Below the pieces are notes generated by a model. The model was not told the origin of the DNA. It saw nothing but the letters and a program-made list of their open reading frames with translations, and ran no database searches. Positions 16,480 to 24,095 of a DNA stretch of 64,000 bases are shown here, piece after piece. The DNA is from Halalkalicoccus sp. NIPERK01 (lineage in GTDB: Archaea > Halobacteriota > Halobacteria > Halobacteriales > Halalkalicoccaceae). How positions within the stretch are numbered: the first letter of the stretch is position 1; each line of letters opens with the position of its first letter. Both the position numbers and the translations under genes were made by a program. The DNA lies in assembly GCF_030287405.1 (NCBI RefSeq), contig NZ_JASVVV010000003.1, forward strand, positions 310,001 to 374,000. The letters run 5' to 3'.

Positions 16480-16832
16480 TATTCTGCTGCGAGCAACTCC
16501 GCGAGCAGCAGAATTATGGATAGAGCGGAGTGTCGAGCCAGCAAGTCGCAGCCCACGGAGCGAGCGTATGCGAGCGAGTAGGACCGTCTTGCACTGTTCG
16601 ACTCTCAGCGTCTTACGCGAACGAAGTGAGCGTAAGGCTCGTCACGAGCGGAGTAAGTGACGGCGGTCCCACTTTTTCGAAGAAAAATGGGAGCAGGGAA
16701 CGAGCGGAGTAAGTGACGGCGGTCCCATTTCGACGCAGTCGAATGGGAGTACGCCGCGCTCCGTGCGGCGGTGGTCCCACTTTTCCGAGGGAAAACGGCG
16801 TGAACGATCGGTAGTGGTGGCGCTCCCACTAC
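16480..16832 (+). repeat. Mosaic of tRNA-Pro 3'-end copies and hairpins
   Basis: After the tRNA its last nine bases GCGGTCCCA recur exactly at 16663-16671 and 16719-16727, and with one change at 16771-16779. A 15-base T-arm piece (GTTCGACTCTCAGCG) recurs at 16596-16610. A 28-base block is duplicated exactly (16644-16671 and 16700-16727). Each GGTCCCA is directly followed by an inverted repeat, for example ATTCTGCTGC/GCAGCAGAAT after the tRNA, TTTTTC/GAAAAA, TTCGAC/GTCGAA and TTTTCC/GGAAAA. Two further hairpins share 11-base loops, GAACGAAGTGA and GAGCGGAGTAA. No protein gene was seen. Confidence 0.85.
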
Positions 16833-16939
16833 GTCTGTGCGACGCACGTTCGTTCGGGGGCGCGATTCTCCGTGACCTCACGAACGAGAAACACGAGGCA
16901 TATACGTCGACGGCCGGCTAGGGACGCCACCGACATCGA
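16833..16939. other. Gap between the repeat mosaic and the next gene
   Basis: No gene was seen. A TATA-like GCATATACG at about 16898-16906 lies some 35-40 bases before the ATG at 16940 and may be its promoter. Confidence 0.4.
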
Positions 16940-17533
16940 ATGGACCTGACAGCGATCGACACGCTCGTCGGCAACGACTCCCGGAACGCGGTAGCGGCGT
17001 GGATACTCACCGGATTCGTCGTCGCCGTCGCCGTCGGGAGCCTTCTCGTCGGCGATCTGCTCTGGGCCGGCTTCGCGGTGTGTGTCGGGGCGCTCGCGGT
17101 GCTCCCCGCGGTCGCGTTCCGGAACCGACGGGTGACCCTCCCCTGGGAGGTGCTCGCGCTCGCCTCCGTCCCCCTCCTCGTACGGACGTTCGGCTCCGGC
17201 GAGGTGAGCGAGTTCGCGACCTACCTCTCGGTGGCGGCGATCGCACTGATCGTCGCGGTCGAACTCCAGGCGTTCACGCCCGTCAGGATGACTTCGGGCT
17301 TCGCGGTCGTGTTCGTCGTCGTCGCGACGATGGCGACGGCGGGCGCGTGGGCCGTCGTCCGCTGGATCGCCGACCTCTCCCTCGCGACCGGGTTTCTCCG
17401 GAGCGAGGAGGCGCTCATGTGGGAGTTCGTCGCCTCGACGGCCGCCGGCATCGCCGCCGGGATCGTCTTCGAACTGTACTTCCGGCGGCGCTCGCGTGCG
17501 GCCGGGCGGCCGCCGGCCGGTGGAAGCCCGTGA
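16940..17533 (+). CDS. Multi-span membrane protein of unknown function
   Basis: The 197-residue protein has about six hydrophobic spans (for example AAWILTGFVVAVAVGSLLVG and GFAVVFVVVATMATAGAWAV) and a basic, proline/glycine-rich tail. No catalytic or transport motif was recognised. Its TGA overlaps the GTG of the following DUF2238-like membrane protein by four bases (GTGA), so the two are probably translated together and may work as a pair. The first spans and loop layout are reminiscent of the partner, which could reflect an old duplication. Confidence 0.75.
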   Translation: MDLTAIDTLVGNDSRNAVAAWILTGFVVAVAVGSLLVGDLLWAGFAVCVGALAVLPAVAFRNRRVTLPWEVLALASVPLLVRTFGSGEVSEFATYLSVAAIALIVAVELQAFTPVRMTSGFAVVFVVVATMATAGAWAVVRWIADLSLATGFLRSEEALMWEFVASTAAGIAAGIVFELYFRRRSRAAGRPPAGGSP

Positions 17534-18183
17534 ACGTCCGCGACCGCCTCGGGATCTCGCCGGCGCGCCAGCGCCGCCTCGCGTGGCTCATGGAGGTCTC
17601 GCTCGTCGGGATGTTCTTCATCGGGCTGGATCGCGGCGAGACGGGGATCGTCGTCAACACGGGCGTGGCGCTCGCGGTGACGCAGCTCCCCCCGGTGCTC
17701 GAACGCGAGTACGGGATCGCGATGGACGCGGGGCTGACCCTCTGGATCACCGCGGCCGTCTTCCTCCACGCGTTCGGAACGGTGGGGTTGCCCGGAAGCC
17801 CGCTCAACCTCTACAGATCGATCTGGTGGTGGGACCACCTGACCCACGGGCTGTCGGCGTCGGTCGTCGCCGCCGCCGGCTACGCCGCCGCGCGCGCGGT
17901 CGAGATCCACAGCGACGGGATCCACCTCCCCTCGCGGTTCATGTTCGTCTTCATCCTCCTGTTCGTCCTCGCCTTTGGCGTCTTCTGGGAGGTCGTCGAG
18001 TTCGCCATCGCGGGGATCGGCCCGTGGTTCGGGCTCGGCTCCGTCCTGACGCAGTACGGCCTCGAGGACACGATGCTCGACCTCGTGTTCAACACCGTCG
18101 GGGCCGTCGCCGTCGCGCTCTGGGGCACCCCCCACCTGAACGATCTCGTCGGCTCGATCACGGCCCGCCTCGAGGACGGGTGA
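17530..18183 (+). CDS. YjdF/DUF2238-like membrane protein
   Basis: The 217-residue protein has about six spans. Its centre carries WWDHLTHGLSASVVAAAGYA, then FWEVVEFAIAG and a later YGLEDTMLDLVFNTVGAVAV. The spaced D-x2-TH, WE-x2-E and D-x2-FN pattern in membrane helices matches my memory of the DUF2238/YjdF family, whose function is unknown. The GTG start overlaps the preceding stop by four bases. The open frame extends far upstream, antiparallel in meaning to the first gene, but that part is arginine-rich and looks like a shadow. Confidence 0.75.
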   Translation: MNVRDRLGISPARQRRLAWLMEVSLVGMFFIGLDRGETGIVVNTGVALAVTQLPPVLEREYGIAMDAGLTLWITAAVFLHAFGTVGLPGSPLNLYRSIWWWDHLTHGLSASVVAAAGYAAARAVEIHSDGIHLPSRFMFVFILLFVLAFGVFWEVVEFAIAGIGPWFGLGSVLTQYGLEDTMLDLVFNTVGAVAVALWGTPHLNDLVGSITARLEDG

Positions 18184-18246
18184 GCCGCGTGGTATTCCGA
18201 AACAGGGGCGCGAATCGCTTATGTTCATCAGGTGCGTTCGGAGCGT

Positions 18247-19236
18247 ATGTTCGTCGGCCACGCGATGCTCGCGTTCGCCCTCGTCGCCGGGGGCGCGCGC
18301 CTGGCCGGGCGCTCGCGCGAGCGATCGCTCTCGCTGGGCGTCCTCGCCGGGGCGTTCGCGACCGTCCCGGACGTCGACATGCTGTATGCGCTGTCGGGAC
18401 TGGTCGGCGAGACGGGCGGCGTCGAGGGGTTCTGGAGCGCGAGCACGCTCGTCCACCGCGCCGCCACCCACTCGCTTCTCGTCGGGGCGGCGAGCGCCGT
18501 CGGGTTCGCCCTCTACGCTCGCGGCGCCTCGGGTGAACGGGGGGACCGATTCGAGCCGTGGACGCCGTCGGGGCTCGCGGTTCTCCTCGCGCTCGTCGGG
18601 GTCGCAGGGATCACGAGCGGCCCGCTCGGACTCGCGGTGATGGCGGCGTTCGCCCTCGCCGGCCTCGCGGTCACGACGGCGGCGGTTCGGTGTGATCTCG
18701 GGCCCGCCGCGGTCGGGTCGGCGGCGCTCGTCGGGCTACTGAGCCACCCGTTCGGCGACCTCCTCACCGGCGAGCCGCCGCTGTTCCTCTACCCGCTCGA
18801 CGTCCGACCCGTCGCCGAGCGCGTCCTCCTGAGCGCGGACCCGACGGTCCACCTCCTCGGGGCGTTCGGCCTCGAACTGGCGACGATCTGGCTGGCCGCG
18901 GCCGTCTACTGCCGGCTGACCGGCCGGTCGATCCTGGCGCACGTCCACTGGCGGGCAGCCCTCGGAACCGCCTACGCGGGTGCCGTACTGGCGCTGCCCG
19001 CACCGACCGTCGATTCGGCCTACCGGTTCGTCTTCAGCGTCCTCGCGGTCGGCGTCGTCGGCCCCGCACCGCTCGCCCGGCGGGTGTCCCGGCCGTTTCG
19101 GGCCGCCGATCGGGGTTGGCCCGTCCTCGACTGGTGGTCAGCGCGTCCCGAGGGGATGCTGACGCCGCTTCTCACCGGGTTGGCCGCGATCACGCTCGCG
19201 GGACTGTCCTTCGCGGTCGGCTACGCGGTGCTCTGA
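18247..19236 (+). CDS. YdjM/DUF457-type membrane-bound metal-dependent hydrolase
   Basis: The 329-residue membrane protein carries the metal-site motifs of this family: GHAMLAFA at the N-terminus, PDVDMLYAL near residue 40, VHRAATHSLLVG near residue 77 and LSHPFGDLLTGEPPLFLYPL near residue 165. Around eight to ten spans are visible. Members are called LexA-regulated or inner-membrane hydrolases; substrates are unknown. The ATG at 18247 starts right before the conserved histidine segment, so it was preferred over an upstream in-frame start. Confidence 0.83.
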   Translation: MFVGHAMLAFALVAGGARLAGRSRERSLSLGVLAGAFATVPDVDMLYALSGLVGETGGVEGFWSASTLVHRAATHSLLVGAASAVGFALYARGASGERGDRFEPWTPSGLAVLLALVGVAGITSGPLGLAVMAAFALAGLAVTTAAVRCDLGPAAVGSAALVGLLSHPFGDLLTGEPPLFLYPLDVRPVAERVLLSADPTVHLLGAFGLELATIWLAAAVYCRLTGRSILAHVHWRAALGTAYAGAVLALPAPTVDSAYRFVFSVLAVGVVGPAPLARRVSRPFRAADRGWPVLDWWSARPEGMLTPLLTGLAAITLAGLSFAVGYAVL

Positions 19237-19310
19237 TCGTGCTGGCGGTCCGGTACGGGCGATAGCCATCACGCGGCGTTTATTTTCCACCGGTACCCAT
19301 TGCGCGGTAG

Positions 19311-20189
19311 ATGACACCTCCCGTCCGCCCCTCGCGTCGCACCGTTCTCGAAACCGTCGGCGGCACCCTCGCGGCGACCCTCGCCGGCTGTCTCGGCGGC
19401 GACGGAGGCGATCGGGGGGAGGACGGCGACGACGAACCCGCCGAGACCGAACGCGAGACCCGCCCGTTGATGGCGGGGACCGCCTACGAGACTGCGGTTC
19501 ACGTCCTGACGGCGGGCGACGGCCCGACGGGGATGGTCCTCGGGGGCGTCCACGGCAACGAGGTCGGCGGGGTCGAGGCCGCCCACGTCGCCACGGAGTA
19601 CGACCTCGCGGCGGGACGGCTCGTCGTGATCCCCGAGGCCAACAAGCCGGCGGTCGACGAGGGAACGCGCAACGGCCCCGACGGCAACCTCAACCGCCAG
19701 TTCCCGGCCGGCGAGGAGCCCACCACGGAGATCGCCCGCGCGCTCTGGGCGGAGATCGAGGAGTACGACCCCGACTGCCTGATCGACATGCACACCTCGC
19801 GGGGGATCCTCAGGGTCGACGAGGGCGCGGTCGGCCAGACGGTGTTCTCCTCGCCCGCCGAGGGATCGAGCGAGGCCGCCGAGACGGCCGTCGAGTACGT
19901 AAATACGGAGGTCATGGCCGACTTCCTCGAGGAGCACCCCGAGTACGCCTTCCGGGCGGCGCGGGTCGAGGACGAGGACATCCAACAGAGCGACCAGGCC
20001 CACCTGATGGCCGCGATGAAGGCGGGAAGCGACCTCGGGACGAAGGGGTGGATCACCGAGGTCACCTACCGCGGGCTGGATGTCGACCAGCAGGCGTTCC
20101 TCCACGACCGCTTGGCGATCCGGCTGCTCGCCGAGAACGGCCTCGAGGTCGAGAGCCCGCTCGACGGCGAGTCCCTCCAGTCGCTATAG
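19311..20189 (+). CDS. Tat-exported lipoprotein, succinylglutamate desuccinylase/aspartoacylase-like zinc hydrolase
   Basis: The 292-residue protein begins with a twin-arginine signal (SRRTVLETVGG) and lipobox LAGC near residue 26, then an acidic linker. The catalytic domain shows GGVHGNEVGGVEAA (zinc-binding His and Glu), NKPAVDEGTRNGPDGNLNRQ and CLIDMHTSRGIL (zinc His). This is the M14-like AstE/AspA fold. Export to the outer face as a lipoprotein suggests it releases small molecules by cleaving peptides or N-acyl amino acids rather than acting in central metabolism. A TATA-like CGTTTATTTT lies about 30 bases upstream. Its stop overlaps the convergent gene's stop by six bases. Confidence 0.82.
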   Translation: MTPPVRPSRRTVLETVGGTLAATLAGCLGGDGGDRGEDGDDEPAETERETRPLMAGTAYETAVHVLTAGDGPTGMVLGGVHGNEVGGVEAAHVATEYDLAAGRLVVIPEANKPAVDEGTRNGPDGNLNRQFPAGEEPTTEIARALWAEIEEYDPDCLIDMHTSRGILRVDEGAVGQTVFSSPAEGSSEAAETAVEYVNTEVMADFLEEHPEYAFRAARVEDEDIQQSDQAHLMAAMKAGSDLGTKGWITEVTYRGLDVDQQAFLHDRLAIRLLAENGLEVESPLDGESLQSL

Positions 20190-21248
20190 CTCGACGCGCT
20201 CGCCCGTCTCGTCGGCCTCGTAGACGGCCTCGATCGCCCGGATGTCGACGACACCGTGCTCGCCGTCCGGCGCGGGGTCGGTGTCGGTCAGCAGGCAGTG
20301 CGCGAAGTAGTCGAACTCCTCACGCATCTGGTTTCGCTGGTCGAACTCCACCGTCGAGCGGGTGCCCTCGCGTTCGACGACCAGCTTCCGGGGCCGGCCG
20401 GGGAAGAAGGGGCGGTCCAACAGGAGTTGGCCCTCGGTGCCGACCACGCGGAGGTGGCTCTCCTCCGTGGCGCTGTGGCTCACCGATCCCGTGAGGACGA
20501 TCCCGTCCTCGAACTCGAACTCGAAGCTCGCGTGCTCGTCGGTTCCCTCGAACTCGGGTTGATTCGACCAGGTCCGCCCCGTGGCGGAGACGGGGTCCCG
20601 ATCCAGCAGGAACCGGGTCGTGTTCAGCGGGTAGATCCCGATGTCGTTCATGGTCGTCCCGCCCGAGAGGTCGGGGTCGAGGCGCCAGTGGTCGGGGCCG
20701 TCGACAAAGGAGAGCATGTCGTCGGACATACCGCCAGAGACGCTCACCGGGTCGCCGATGACGCCCTCTCGCAGGAGGTCGCGCGCCCGGCGGGTCGCGG
20801 GGTCGGTCTGGACCCGGTAGGCGATCATCAGGGTGACGCCCTCGGCCTCGCAGACCGCGGTCAGTTCGCGGGCGCGTTCTTCGGTGATCTCCATGGGCTT
20901 CTCACAGAGGACGTCCTTACCGAGTTCGGCGGCGGCCCGGACGTGATCGAGGTGGAGCGCGTTTGGCGTACAGACGTAGACGGCGTCGTAGGCCTCGCTC
21001 GCCTCGCCGTCGGCGAACGCCTCGTAGTCGATGGCGCGTTCGACCTCCGTTCCCTCGACCTCGCTCGGATCCGTGACCGACCCGCTCACCGTCACGGTCG
21101 TCTCACAGAAGTCGCTCCCCTCGATCGCGGGGATGGCCTCCTCGGTCGTCCACCAGCCCATCCCGACCATCGCGAACCGGACCGTTCCCTCCTCGCGCTC
21201 CTGCCAGTCGCGATCGGTGAACTCGCTCAGGAACTCTGTGACGGACAT
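20184..21248 (-). CDS. Gfo/Idh/MocA-family dehydrogenase, glucose-fructose oxidoreductase/xylose dehydrogenase-like
   Basis: The 354-residue NAD(P)-dependent sugar dehydrogenase starts MSVTEFLSEFTDRDWQEREE. The Rossmann motif is VRFAMVGMGWWTTEEAIPAI near residue 24, then VYVCTPNALHLDHVRAA and the catalytic ELGKDVLCEKPMEI, where EKP carries the conserved lysine. GTTMNDIGIYPLNTTRFLL marks the C-terminal domain. Overall pattern resembles haloarchaeal xylose dehydrogenase, but it could act on another aldose. No xylonate dehydratase gene is adjacent. The start was fixed at the ATG before the conserved N-terminal DRDW segment. Confidence 0.83.
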   Translation of the reverse strand: MSVTEFLSEFTDRDWQEREEGTVRFAMVGMGWWTTEEAIPAIEGSDFCETTVTVSGSVTDPSEVEGTEVERAIDYEAFADGEASEAYDAVYVCTPNALHLDHVRAAAELGKDVLCEKPMEITEERARELTAVCEAEGVTLMIAYRVQTDPATRRARDLLREGVIGDPVSVSGGMSDDMLSFVDGPDHWRLDPDLSGGTTMNDIGIYPLNTTRFLLDRDPVSATGRTWSNQPEFEGTDEHASFEFEFEDGIVLTGSVSHSATEESHLRVVGTEGQLLLDRPFFPGRPRKLVVEREGTRSTVEFDQRNQMREEFDYFAHCLLTDTDPAPDGEHGVVDIRAIEAVYEADETGERVEL

Positions 21249-21420
21249 GTCTCGGGGTTCGGCGGCCGCCCGTTTATATCGTATGCTACCGGTCGTCGGA
21301 ACCACGCCGCCGATGGAGCCGACCCCTCTATCGGAGGGGAACGCGCTCGCCACCGATTCTCGAAGTCCGAGAAGCGTGATCGGTGGTTTATGTCTGGCCG
21401 ACGTACAGTTCGACACCGGT

Positions 21421-21963
21421 ATGAAACCCAACGACATCGACCGACGACGCTTCCTCCGAATCGCCGGTGTGACCGCCACCGCGACGCTGGTAGCCGGCTG
21501 TACCGCGGCGGACGACTCCGACGACGACGGAAACGGCGGGACGGACGAGGGATCGACACCGGAGGAGAACGGAGACGAGGGCGCCGGCGAGACGGACTTC
21601 GTGGGCTCCGAGGAGGAACCGGACTACGGCGGATTCATGGACGACGTTCCCAACTACGAGAGGACCTACGACTTCCGCGGCGAGGAGACCGTCGACGTGG
21701 CCGTCGGTGCGGGCGATGGGGGCCTGACGTTCGAGCCGGCGGCGATCATGGTCGACCCCGGTACTACGGTGATATGGGAGTGGACCGGCGAGGGCGGTGC
21801 CCACAACGTCACCGGCGAGGACGGGTCGTTCGCGAGCGAACTCGTCGGCGAGGCCGGCCACACGTTCGAACACGCCTTCGAGGAGGCGGGCGTCTACGAG
21901 TACGTCTGTACCCCCCACGAGGCCAACGGCATGAAGGGCGCGGTCGCGGTCGCCGACGAATAG
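21421..21963 (+). CDS. Halocyanin (blue copper lipoprotein)
   Basis: The 180-residue protein is a membrane-anchored type-1 copper electron carrier. It has a twin-arginine signal (DRRRFLRIAGV), lipobox VAGC near residue 27, a long Asp/Gly/Glu-rich linker and a cupredoxin domain. Copper ligands are visible as His in GEGGAHNVTG and Cys, His, Met in VCTPHEANGMKG. Two TATA-like bases GGTTTATG lie about 35 bases upstream. It is divergent from the sugar dehydrogenase and is followed by a heme-oxidase-like membrane protein on the other strand. Confidence 0.93.
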   Translation: MKPNDIDRRRFLRIAGVTATATLVAGCTAADDSDDDGNGGTDEGSTPEENGDEGAGETDFVGSEEEPDYGGFMDDVPNYERTYDFRGEETVDVAVGAGDGGLTFEPAAIMVDPGTTVIWEWTGEGGAHNVTGEDGSFASELVGEAGHTFEHAFEEAGVYEYVCTPHEANGMKGAVAVADE

Positions 21964-22043
21964 ACCCTCGACGGACGGGTTCGTCCGGGCTCTTCCGGAC
22001 CCCGTTTCGAAGCGTATCGTACACCCGAGCCACCGCCATCCCG

Positions 22044-23222
22044 TCAGCGCGTCGCGAACGCGCCGGCGAGGAGGTACCCGTACCCCAGGACGCCCGAGAG
22101 CGTGAGTACCGTTCCCGCACGCTCGACGAGCGCCATCGAACCCCCTGCGCCGACGGCCTGAATCGCGACGCCGACCGCGAGCAGCACGACGGCAGCGAGG
22201 GCGGTCCGATCGGTACACCCCCGCCACCGCCCGACGTTCGGCGGGTAGAACTGGAGGGAGACGCCGACGACGGTCATGCCGAGAAAGCCGAGGAGCGTGA
22301 CTCGGCGGTGGGCGACGACGAGCGCCGGGTCGAGCCCCGCGAGCGCGAACCGGACGCCGAGCGCGACGGCCACGATCCCCCACCCGGCGCCCGCGAGGAC
22401 GCCGTAGAACGCGATCCGGCGTCGGTCCGACCGCCGGAAAAGTGTCGCGAACCCGACGGCGTACGCGGTCACGGCGAGCGCTTCGATCGACGCGGCGAGG
22501 GCGAAGGAACCGCCCGCCGGAAGCGTCGCGGCGAGCAGTATCGGCCCGAGCGCCCCGGCGGGGAGGACGGCGTACACGAGCGACCGCGGCGGCTCGGCCA
22601 CGAGAAACCGCGGGAACAGCCGGAACCCGAGCGCGAACACGAGGAGCGTCGCGGTCCCCGCGCCCAGTAGATGGGTCGCCCGGGGTCCGTAGCCGTCGAA
22701 CAGCGGCGGGACGACGCCGTGGAGGGCGAGGGTCTCGTAGCTCCCGATCAGGAGGTACGCCAGCGCGACCGGCACGAACGCGTTCGCCACGCGGTCGACG
22801 GCCGCCCGGTGGACGTTCGCGCCGCCGGTCCCCGTCTCCGCGCCCGTGGGGTTGTCCCGGATCGTCCACGCCAGGAGCGCGACGAACAGCGAGACGCCGA
22901 CGGCCCACGAGAGGGCACCGACGACGCCGACGACGGTCGGCACGCCCGCGATCGGAGCGGCCGCGAGACACGCCACCCCGGTCGCCGTCAGCGGAAGCTG
23001 GACGATCGCCACCCGCGGTTCGGCGAGGTCGCGCTCGAAGTACGACGGCACCAGCGAGTAGGCCTTCCCGAAGACGACGTGCAACACGAACCCGTAGAGA
23101 CCGAGGGCGACCTCCGTCCCGCGGGGGACGCCGACCAGAAGGCTCGCCTGCCAGACGACGAGCGAGCAGACGGCGACGGCGACGTATCGGCGCGCCCAGC
23201 GGGAGATCGTCGCGGCGGTCAT
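22044..23222 (-). CDS. Polytopic membrane protein with histidine-bearing helices (heme-copper-oxidase/NnrS-like)
   Basis: The 392-residue protein has about twelve spans. Histidines occur within or beside helices in FVLHVVFGKAYSLVPSYFER, THLLGAGTATLLVFALGF and VVAHRRVTLLGFLGMTVVGV, which is followed by SLQFYPPNVGRW. Such patterns recall heme-binding membrane proteins such as NnrS or heme-copper oxidase subunit I relatives, but full active-site motifs were not identified. Its 3' end faces the halocyanin gene, so an electron-transfer link is possible but unproven. Confidence 0.6.
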   Translation of the reverse strand: MTAATISRWARRYVAVAVCSLVVWQASLLVGVPRGTEVALGLYGFVLHVVFGKAYSLVPSYFERDLAEPRVAIVQLPLTATGVACLAAAPIAGVPTVVGVVGALSWAVGVSLFVALLAWTIRDNPTGAETGTGGANVHRAAVDRVANAFVPVALAYLLIGSYETLALHGVVPPLFDGYGPRATHLLGAGTATLLVFALGFRLFPRFLVAEPPRSLVYAVLPAGALGPILLAATLPAGGSFALAASIEALAVTAYAVGFATLFRRSDRRRIAFYGVLAGAGWGIVAVALGVRFALAGLDPALVVAHRRVTLLGFLGMTVVGVSLQFYPPNVGRWRGCTDRTALAAVVLLAVGVAIQAVGAGGSMALVERAGTVLTLSGVLGYGYLLAGAFATR

Positions 23223-23370
23223 GGACGACTGTTAGCCCGGCCGCAGAAAGGTCTAGTGCCGTTTCCGGTTCGGCTCGCCCGGGGTCCGATCCGCCACAGC
23301 CGGCGAGCGCCGTCACGCTGGCGACGGCTGTCGTATCAGTTATATCACTTCGCCGTGAACGTCCGGTCGG

Positions 23371-23748
23371 ATGGCTCGGGACCCGTTCGCCAAGGAGGAC
23401 GACCCGGAACCCGCTGACGTCCTCGCCGCGCTCTGTGACGACGACTGCCGGGCGATCGTTCGGAACCTGGAGGGCGCGATGACCGCGAGCGGCGTGTCGG
23501 AGGCCTGTGATATCCCGCTCTCGACGACGTACCGGAAATTGGACATGATGGCGGAGGCGACGCTGTTGGAGGAGCTGACGGAGATCCGCACCGACGGGCG
23601 CCACACCACCCGCTATCGGATCGGGTTCGACGAGGTATCGATCTCGGTCGCCGAGGACCGAACGCTCGATCTGACGATCTCTCGACCCCCGCGCACCGCC
23701 GACGAGCGGCTCGAGGCGCTGTGGTCGGAGGTACGACAGGAGATCTGA
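23371..23748 (+). CDS. Winged-helix (ArsR-like) transcriptional regulator
   Basis: The 125-residue protein starts MARDPFAKEDDPEPADVLAA. It has a helix-turn-helix core: ALCDDDCRAIVRNLEG, then GVSEACDIPLSTTYRKLDMM, and a wing TEIRTDGRHTTRYRIGFDEV. A clear TATA-like AGTTATATCAC lies 25-34 bases before the ATG. It is followed after 2 bases by a small membrane protein, a pairing seen repeatedly in haloarchaea, which suggests that the regulator controls or is controlled with that membrane partner. Confidence 0.85.
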   Translation: MARDPFAKEDDPEPADVLAALCDDDCRAIVRNLEGAMTASGVSEACDIPLSTTYRKLDMMAEATLLEELTEIRTDGRHTTRYRIGFDEVSISVAEDRTLDLTISRPPRTADERLEALWSEVRQEI

Positions 23749-23750
23749 CG

Positions 23751-24044
23751 ATGGTACACGAAACCGCACCGGATTGGGTAACGGTTGGACTGATCGTGGT
23801 CAAGACGCTCGTGGTCGTCATGGGCGGGGCGGTCACGTACTTCGCGTACAAGGCGTTTCGGCGCACCCGGAGCCGTTCGCTCGGACTGCTCTCCGCCGGG
23901 TTCGCCCTGGTGACCCTCGGGAGCGCCCTCGCCGGGTTCGCCTTCGAGATCCTCGGGGTGTGGCTCGGCCTCGGCGTACTCGTCGAGGGACTGTTCGTGC
24001 TGGCGGGCCTCTCGCTGATCGCCTACTCGCTCACGGAGGGATGA
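23751..24044 (+). CDS. Small three-span membrane protein partnered with the winged-helix regulator
   Basis: The 97-residue protein begins MVHETAPDWVTVGLIVVKTL and has three hydrophobic spans separated by a short basic loop (AYKAFRRTRSRSLG). This three-span layout next to a winged-helix gene matches a haloarchaeal family of unknown function that I believe is listed as DUF7521; I have not been able to check that name. The 2-base gap to the regulator means they form one operon. Confidence 0.75.
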   Translation: MVHETAPDWVTVGLIVVKTLVVVMGGAVTYFAYKAFRRTRSRSLGLLSAGFALVTLGSALAGFAFEILGVWLGLGVLVEGLFVLAGLSLIAYSLTEG

Positions 24045-24095
24045 GTCGACGGCCACCACGGCCGCGGCAACGACCCATCGGCCACCGTCATCGAA

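Noticed and set aside
16480-16832. CRISPR-like array after tRNA-Pro
   Set aside because: Repeats are tRNA-end copies and hairpins with irregular spacing and no constant repeat-spacer length; no cas genes are present.
20256-22670. Long plus-strand open frame opposite the Gfo/Idh/MocA dehydrogenase
   Set aside because: Arg/Gly-rich shadow of the minus-strand gene and of halocyanin; no domain motif.
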